IMG/VR virus record: IMGVR_UViG_3300010970_000021
Span: 1-35,097 of that record
DNA: 35,097 nt
From: a virus
Reading direction: 5' to 3' (one strand)
Under the pieces are notes generated by a model, which searched no databases, was not told where the DNA came from, and was given only the letters and a program-made list of their open reading frames with translations. The translations under genes were made by a program, and so were the position numbers. Every line of letters begins with the position of its first letter. Within the stretch, counting starts at the first letter, position 1. This document shows positions 30,721 to 35,097 of the stretch, in pieces.

Positions 30721-31125
30721 ATGATTTACAGATTGGAAAACAGCAAACAAGCGCACACATTAATTTTGACTTTGTGGGAATCAATCAAAATTGTGCTTGC
30801 GTCTGGTCAATGTTTAACATTAGAAATAAAAAGAGAAAGCAAAACTCGCGAACAAGAGGAAAAATATCACGCCATGATTGGTGACATTGCCAAACAAGCA
30901 CAGCATCAGGGTGCGCGATGGAATGCTGAAGATTGGAAACGCTTGTTATTGCATGAATTTGCCAAGCAAGCGAATTTGCCGCAGGGCAGAATTGTTGCAA
31001 GTCTTGATGGCACTGGCATTGTTCAACTTGGTTTGCAAAGCAGAAAATTAACAAAAGAGCAGGGCAGTGAATTTATTGAATTTTTGTTTGCTTGGGCGGC
31101 ACAAAATGGAGTGGAATTGACATGA
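30721..31125 (+). CDS. ninB: NinB-like recombination protein
   Basis: A 134-residue protein with the NinB pattern: KRESKTREQEEKYHAMIGDI, ARWNAEDWKRLLLHEF, and near the end SRKLTKEQGSEFIEFLFAWA. NinB proteins bind ssDNA and belong to the recombination set of lambdoid phages. AAAGGATAAAAA precedes the ATG. It overlaps the next gene by ATGA. Confidence 0.92.
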   Translation: MIYRLENSKQAHTLILTLWESIKIVLASGQCLTLEIKRESKTREQEEKYHAMIGDIAKQAQHQGARWNAEDWKRLLLHEFAKQANLPQGRIVASLDGTGIVQLGLQSRKLTKEQGSEFIEFLFAWAAQNGVELT

Positions 31126-31580
31126 GAAAGCAATGCCGCAGAAAGATTTGGGCAAAAGTTAACCCCATTGAATACGCCATTATTGGTGCGGGTATAACCA
31201 CTGATGCTTTGTTGGACAAGGTGCGGCTGATTGAACTTAGCGCAATTGAAAGCATGACAAAAGGGCATGGCACGATTGCTGATTGGCGGTCGCTGGTTGA
31301 TATGATGAACATTGCAGAGACAATGGCAACCAATGGAATTGGCATTGAAGTGCTGGAGGTTTGTCAAATTGTTCAAGAAGAAATGCAAAATGCGGCACAC
31401 AGATATGAAAAAACCCGCAAAATGGGCTTAACAGGCACAGGCATAAAATACATCAAGGAACTTTACCAATTGCATGATTTACAACGAACAAGCATTAGTA
31501 GGTCAGAATATGAACGAATGTTGCAAAAGACTTCTAACTACATTCGATCAAATCACCATAAGGTTGTACACATTACATGA
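31122..31580 (+). CDS. 152-residue protein, unknown
   Basis: The ATG at 31122 overlaps the NinB stop (ATGA). The product starts with a basic segment (RKQCRRKIWAKVNPIEYAII) and continues as a helical protein (IELSAIESMTKGHGTIADWR, EMQNAAHRYEKT). Proteins of this kind sit beside NinB in other phages, but I know no function. The end overlaps the YbcO-like gene by ATGA. Confidence 0.78.
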   Translation: MRKQCRRKIWAKVNPIEYAIIGAGITTDALLDKVRLIELSAIESMTKGHGTIADWRSLVDMMNIAETMATNGIGIEVLEVCQIVQEEMQNAAHRYEKTRKMGLTGTGIKYIKELYQLHDLQRTSISRSEYERMLQKTSNYIRSNHHKVVHIT

Positions 31581-31903
31581 GAGCAAAATTTAAATACTGG
31601 CGTAGTAAAAAGCATTTGCAAAATGTGGCATCCCTGCCATGTCAACATTGCGGTTTAGAGGGGCAAACGCAAGCCGCGCATAGCAACATGGCAACTCATG
31701 GAAAAGGGCGGTCTATACGCAGTTCTGATGAATATACAGCGGCTTTATGCTTTGCTTGCCATTACGATTTGGACGCTGGTCACGGCTTAACAAAAGATGA
31801 AAAGCAATTGATGTTTATGAATGCGTTAAGAAAAACATGGGCAGAATTGCAAGCGCGGGATTTGATTTTGATTGACGCACCAGACCCGCTATTGGATAAT
31901 TAA
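31577..31903 (+). CDS. YbcO/DUF1364-like nuclease
   Basis: A 108-residue protein with a treble-clef HNH-like motif: CQHCG, then AAHSNMATHGKGRS and ALCFACHYDLDAG. This is the layout of YbcO-type phage nucleases (CxxC, AH, CxxCH). It stands where lambda has NinG/Rap-like nucleases and probably cuts recombination or replication intermediates. It is the last gene before a 162-bp non-coding spacer. Confidence 0.84.
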   Translation: MRAKFKYWRSKKHLQNVASLPCQHCGLEGQTQAAHSNMATHGKGRSIRSSDEYTAALCFACHYDLDAGHGLTKDEKQLMFMNALRKTWAELQARDLILIDAPDPLLDN

Positions 31904-32065
31904 CAAAACATCAAGACGCATGGGGATTGTTCCTAGGTACTATTTGGAATAGTCACCAGCCGTGTTGGTGAAAGCGGATGCCGCCCGAAACAGTGTTGAA
32001 TTGCGGACAAGTAGCGCAGTATCTGTGGATGTAGCGAGTAGCCAACAACCTTTTAAAGGAACATC
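31904..32065 (+). other. structured intergenic spacer, possible ncRNA or 5' leader
   Basis: No convincing gene lies in these 162 bases. There is a hairpin GGT-ACTATT/AATAGT-ACC (31936-31957), a competing one CACCA/TGGTG (31954-31970), a tight GCGG/CCGC (31974-31984) and a repeated GTAGCG (32011, 32031). TGTTCCT (31928-31934) is complementary to AGGAACA (32057-32063), which includes the ribosome site of the next gene. TGTTGG (31963-31968) is also complementary to CCAACA (32042-32047). This could be a regulatory leader or a stable RNA. No known class was recognised. Confidence 0.5.
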
Positions 32066-32467
32066 ATGGTCAAATTCACCGCAAGCATTGAGCAAAAAGC
32101 CGACCCAGTAATGGATTTCACAATGTGTTTGCTTAACAGCGTGACCACTGGACACATATTGCATTTGCAAAGCCGCAGTTACAGTCAACACATGGCATTA
32201 GGCGCGTTTTATGACGGCATTGGCGACCTTGTGGACAGTTTTGTTGAGGCATTTCAAGGCAAATATGGCTTGCTGACCAAGTACCCTGCAACGGCTGAAT
32301 TGATGCCAGACATGAACCCAATTGACTATTTGGAATATTTGAAAACCGATGTGGAAACATTACGCAGAGCAAGCGGATTTCCGCAAGACAGCGAATTGCA
32401 AAACGAGGTCGATAATATTGCCAACCTGATTAACAGCACACTTTATAAGTTAAGATTCTTGGCTTAA
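32066..32467 (+). CDS. DUF5856-like helical protein
   Basis: A 133-residue all-helical protein. The segment HILHLQSRSYSQHMALGAFY, followed by DGIGDLVDSFVEAFQGKYG, matches the pattern of phage DUF5856 proteins, which look like small four-helix (ferritin- or Dps-like) bundles. The histidines and glutamates in the first helices could bind metal, but no function is established. AAAGGAACATC precedes the ATG and may be masked by pairing with the spacer upstream. Confidence 0.75.
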   Translation: MVKFTASIEQKADPVMDFTMCLLNSVTTGHILHLQSRSYSQHMALGAFYDGIGDLVDSFVEAFQGKYGLLTKYPATAELMPDMNPIDYLEYLKTDVETLRRASGFPQDSELQNEVDNIANLINSTLYKLRFLA

Positions 32468-32481
32468 CAAAAGGACATTAC

Positions 32482-33030
32482 ATGACAACACAGCTAAAGA
32501 TTGTTTACAAAAAAACAGAAGATTTAATTCCTTATGCAAGAAACAGCCGCACACACGATGAAAGTCAAGTCGCGCAAATAGCGGCAAGCATCAAAGAATT
32601 TGGCTGGACAAATCCAATCTTGCTTGATGGTGAAAACGGCATTATTGCTGGTCATGGTCGCGTATTAGCGGCACAAAAACTGGGGGAAATTAAAGTTCCA
32701 ACAATTGAATTAACGCATTTGTCTGAGGGACAAAAACGTGCCTATGTTATTGCTGATAACAAACTTGCGTTAAATGCTGGTTGGGACATGGAAGTTTTAA
32801 AGTTTGAAATATCAGAATTAACACCCGGAGAATTGGCGTTAACAGGTTTTTCTGTTGGAGAATTAAAAAGTTGGTTTGGCGATAAAGATGATGAAGAAAC
32901 AGATTCTGAACAAATGGATTTAAATGTTGGGTATGAAATTATTGTTGAATGTAATACTGAACACGATCAAAGAAAATTATTGGAAAAGTTAACAGAAGAA
33001 GGTTTCAAATGCAAATCAATGCTTCGTTGA
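32482..33030 (+). CDS. ParB-like N-terminal domain protein
   Basis: A 182-residue protein. Residues 5-100 form a ParB/sulfiredoxin-fold domain: LIPYARNSRTHDESQVAQIA, then GWTNPILLD, GHGRVLAAQKLG (residues 57-68) and VIADNKLAL, the type also found fused to phage DNA methylases. An acidic linker (DKDDEETDSEQ) leads to a small C-terminal domain (YEIIVECNTEHDQRKLLEKL). AAAGGACATTAC precedes the ATG. It overlaps the ABC-GNAT gene by 22 bases. A role in DNA modification or nicking is possible; plasmid-type partition is unlikely because no ParA is present. Confidence 0.87.
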   Translation: MTTQLKIVYKKTEDLIPYARNSRTHDESQVAQIAASIKEFGWTNPILLDGENGIIAGHGRVLAAQKLGEIKVPTIELTHLSEGQKRAYVIADNKLALNAGWDMEVLKFEISELTPGELALTGFSVGELKSWFGDKDDEETDSEQMDLNVGYEIIVECNTEHDQRKLLEKLTEEGFKCKSMLR

Positions 33031-34148
33031 AATCTAAGATTGTTCGCCAATCGCCAATCATTCGCACAGGTCGCGTTTTACAACTTGAAGGAATGTTCGA
33101 TGTTTCGCCAGCAGACGCAAGCAAGTTAACTTGGGATGTTAATTTGCCGCTACATGAACATGATTGGAATGTTGGGCTAATAGTCGGACCATCTGGCTGT
33201 GGTAAATCAACAATTGCAAAAGAATTGTTTGCTGATTCATATGTTCATGGTTTTGCATGGGATGATTCCAAAGCATTAATAGATGGTTTCCCAGACAAGT
33301 TAAGCGTTAAGGAAATAACCTTGATGCTTTCAAGCGTTGGATTTAGTTCACCGCCAAGTTGGTTGCGACCTTTTGGTGTTTTGTCTAATGGCGAACAATT
33401 TAGAGCAACAATTGCCAGAGCATTGGTAGAAAAACCTGATTTGTGTGTGATTGATGAATTTACATCTGTCATTGATAGAACAGTTGCCAAAATTGGTTCA
33501 ACTGCAATTTCTAAAACTGTTAGACGCAACAAAGGTAAATTTGTAGCCGTAAGTTGTCATTACGACATTGAGGAATGGTTAGACCCTGATTGGATTTATG
33601 AGCCAGCGTTAAATAAATTCCAATGGAGGTTGGTTCGGCAACGACCACCAATCACAATCCAAATCTGTCGTATCCCGCATCAAACTTGGCAGTTATTTTC
33701 AAAGCATCACTATTTAACAGCTTCATTAAATCATTCTGCTTGTTGTTTTGGGGCTTTTGTTGATGGTCAACTTGTCGCCTTTGATGCTTGGCTACCTTTT
33801 GTTGGCAGACTTGCACACGGCAAAGCAAGGCGAGGGCATCGCACAGTATGTTTGCCAGATTTTCAAGGTGTAGGCATTGGCAATGCTTTGTTTGAAAGAG
33901 TGGCATCTATGTGGCGCGGTTTAGGCTATCGCGCATTCTCAGGCACAGGTCATCCCGCTGAAATTGCTAAACGCATCAAATCACCAAATTGGAAGATGAC
34001 AAAAGCACCCGCAAGACACGCAAAAGGTAACCATAATGTAGACAAAACGCGAGCAACAAACAGAATGGTTGCTTCTTTTGAACATATTGGAAAACCAATG
34101 GATAGAACAGAAGCCCAAAAAATGCTTGAATCATGGGCAAGCATATAA
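33009..34148 (+). CDS. ABC-type ATPase fused to a GNAT domain (COG2401-like)
   Basis: A 379-residue fusion. The N-terminal part is a full ABC ATPase: Walker A GPSGCGKS (60-67), signature LSNGEQ (125-130), Walker B LCVIDE (145-150) and H-loop His184. It has no membrane segments, so it is not a transporter. Residues 220-340 form a GNAT-like domain with HHYLTASLN, then RTVCLPDFQGVGIG (278-291), which contains the acyl-CoA loop, and SPNWKM. The fusion resembles COG2401. GNAT-fold Mom of phage Mu modifies adenine in DNA, so DNA modification is a plausible role here (inference). It follows the ParB-like gene by overlap. Confidence 0.85.
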   Translation: MQINASLKSKIVRQSPIIRTGRVLQLEGMFDVSPADASKLTWDVNLPLHEHDWNVGLIVGPSGCGKSTIAKELFADSYVHGFAWDDSKALIDGFPDKLSVKEITLMLSSVGFSSPPSWLRPFGVLSNGEQFRATIARALVEKPDLCVIDEFTSVIDRTVAKIGSTAISKTVRRNKGKFVAVSCHYDIEEWLDPDWIYEPALNKFQWRLVRQRPPITIQICRIPHQTWQLFSKHHYLTASLNHSACCFGAFVDGQLVAFDAWLPFVGRLAHGKARRGHRTVCLPDFQGVGIGNALFERVASMWRGLGYRAFSGTGHPAEIAKRIKSPNWKMTKAPARHAKGNHNVDKTRATNRMVASFEHIGKPMDRTEAQKMLESWASI

Positions 34149-34534
34149 ATCCAGTTTGGTTGTCTCAGTATTTTGGTTTCGATTTAATTGATTACAAACG
34201 TATTGGAGATGGCGTGTTAATTGCATCTGGTTGTGGAATCATGATGAGCATTATGGATGCTGTGCCACGCTTTCAATATTGCATTGACGTTGATTCATTT
34301 CGGCATAATCATTCACGTTTACCCCAATTGTTAAGTGCATTAGATAAAAATTGTCATTTCAAATTAATTGCTATCGCTGGTTGGTTTAGTCTTGATAAAC
34401 CTGATGCGTTAAGAGATGGACAACAACGCATAACAAATGCTCAATGCGTTACATACTCTGGCGGCTATTCTGCATTTGCTAATGAAGCAAACACATTGCA
34501 AGATTTCATACAACAAGCGTTAACTGTTAAGTAA
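34133..34534 (+). CDS. 133-residue protein linked to the ABC-GNAT gene
   Basis: The gene overlaps the end of the ABC-GNAT gene by 16 bases and the start of the HNH gene by one base. The product mixes strands and helices (NPVWLSQYFGFDLIDYKRIG, then SGCGIMMSIMDAVPRF and FKLIAIAGWFSLDKPDAL). I recognise no family. The tight coupling suggests it belongs to the same functional set as the ParB-like and ABC-GNAT proteins, but this is inference. Confidence 0.7.
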   Translation: MGKHINPVWLSQYFGFDLIDYKRIGDGVLIASGCGIMMSIMDAVPRFQYCIDVDSFRHNHSRLPQLLSALDKNCHFKLIAIAGWFSLDKPDALRDGQQRITNAQCVTYSGGYSAFANEANTLQDFIQQALTVK

Positions 34535-34962
34535 TGCCATACGCCCCATATAACAGCGTATGCCGTGAACTTGGATGCAAGAACCCTAGAAGCAAACTTA
34601 ACGGCTTTTGTTTAGATCATGGTGGACTACAACACACCAACGATGGCAAAGATAACGCTTATAGCAACCCAGCATGGCGCACAATCAGACGCGCACAGTT
34701 AAGTAAACAACCGTTATGCCAATCCTGCTTAACAAAAGGAATGGTTAACAGCGCAAAGCATATAGACCACGTATTCCCTTGGAAGCAAATAGGCGAACAC
34801 GCATTCCTGCACAACATCTTCCAATCCTTATGCCATGAATGCCATAGCTACAAGACAGGGCAAGAACGCAAAGGAATCTTTGAGCACTACACGCAGGATG
34901 GCACACAAGCCTTAACGCAAGCAGACTATGGTTATGCCATGACAAAATTAAATAGCGATTGA
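34534..34962 (+). CDS. HNH endonuclease adjacent to the packaging site
   Basis: A 142-residue nuclease with a full HNH motif: CQSC, then AKHIDHVFPWKQ, NIFQSLCHECHSYKT, giving the zinc cysteines and the H-N-H catalytic set. An extra CRELGCKN...GFCLDHGG zinc-like motif is at the N-terminus. It is the last gene before the terminal repeat and, on the circle, lies just before the small terminase gene. HK97-type HNH proteins in this place work with terminase in cos cleavage. The start overlaps the previous stop (TAATG). Confidence 0.92.
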   Translation: MPYAPYNSVCRELGCKNPRSKLNGFCLDHGGLQHTNDGKDNAYSNPAWRTIRRAQLSKQPLCQSCLTKGMVNSAKHIDHVFPWKQIGEHAFLHNIFQSLCHECHSYKTGQERKGIFEHYTQDGTQALTQADYGYAMTKLNSD

Positions 34963-35051
34963 CCACCAAGCAAGCGCAACGCGCACACGCAAATTTATTT
35001 TTTTTCTTTAGAAACTTAAATATTCAGCATCTACTGGAGAGCAAGCGCGCA
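34963..35051. other. non-coding end region before the terminal repeat
   Basis: These 89 bases hold no gene. A T-rich run (TTATTTTTTTTCTTT, from about 34993) without a clear stem lies at its centre, and short GC-rich words (CAAGCGC) occur on both sides (34970 and 35042). It may contain a terminator for the HNH gene and part of the packaging site. Confidence 0.4.
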
Positions 35052-35097
35052 TGCAAACTCCCGCAAACTAAGTTCAAATGCGGGGGGTTAACAAAAA
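35052..35097. repeat. 46-bp terminal direct repeat, right copy
   Basis: Right copy of the repeat at 43-88. It ends exactly at the window edge, as expected where an assembler ran around a circular or concatemeric template and stopped within the overlap. Joining the copies would put the HNH nuclease gene (34534-34962) about 180 bp upstream of the small terminase gene. Confidence 0.85.

Noticed and set aside
31904-32065. tRNA gene in the spacer
   Set aside because: I could not build a cloverleaf; there is no T-loop motif and no acceptor stem.
31940-32191. 83-residue minus-strand open frame across the structured spacer
   Set aside because: It has no ribosome site, overlaps a better gene and has no protein-like pattern.
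33009-33640. ABC transporter ATPase
   Set aside because: The motifs are those of an ABC ATPase, but there is no permease, no membrane segment, and the protein continues into a GNAT domain.
1-35097. CRISPR array, integrase, insertion sequence or transposase
   Set aside because: No regularly spaced repeats, no recombinase motifs and no terminal inverted repeats with a transposase were seen.

Overview
The window is an essentially complete genome of a tailed double-stranded DNA phage (Caudoviricetes), about 35.1 kb and fairly AT-rich. A 46-bp direct repeat (43-88 and 35052-35097) ties the two ends together, so the contig is circular, terminally redundant, or cut at a cos-type end. The HK97/lambda-like head and tail genes, together with a tape measure protein of 692 residues, point to a siphovirus with a tail of roughly 100 nm (inferred from tape length). 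A spanin pair and several lipoproteins show that the host is Gram-negative. I see no integrase, excisionase or CI-type repressor, so a strictly lytic life is likely. The host is otherwise not readable from the sequence; a proteobacterium of fresh or marine water is a guess.

Layout. (1) 134-20699, plus strand: packaging (TerS, TerL), portal, prohead protease, two tandem HK97-fold capsid paralogues separated by an intrinsic terminator, head-tail connectors, two tandem tail-tube paralogues, a G/GT tail chaperone pair joined by a canonical -1 slippery heptamer, tape measure, distal tail proteins, a GNAT acetyltransferase, a 1100-residue central tail protein, a glycine-rich fibre and a double-domain 2OG-Fe(II) oxygenase. 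(2) 20703-23405, plus strand: lysis region with small membrane proteins, a lipoprotein, a holin candidate, Rz with embedded Rz1, and a GH19 endolysin. One gene there appears to start at ATT. (3) 23402-28388, minus strand: a tightly packed early operon of about 18 mostly tiny genes, most linked by ATGA overlaps. It includes an ERF single-strand annealing protein, an SSB-tailed protein, a DUF932 protein and several very small membrane proteins. (4) 28389-28592: divergent control region with repeated TTAAC/GTTAA sites. (5) 28593-34962, plus strand: Cro-like regulator, DUF1376 replication protein, PD-(D/E)XK nuclease, NinB, YbcO-like nuclease, an unexplained structured spacer, a DUF5856-like protein, a ParB-like protein with an ABC ATPase-GNAT fusion, an unknown protein and an HNH nuclease next to the packaging site.

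The most striking item is a complete type I hammerhead ribozyme on the minus strand at about 28140-28084. It lies between two early genes, overlaps the stop codon of the first, and would cleave the mRNA to give the DUF932 gene a 5'-OH leader of 31 nt. The second is the ParB-like plus ABC ATPase-GNAT pair, which may act in DNA modification or anti-restriction. All family names come from motif reading, not database searches.
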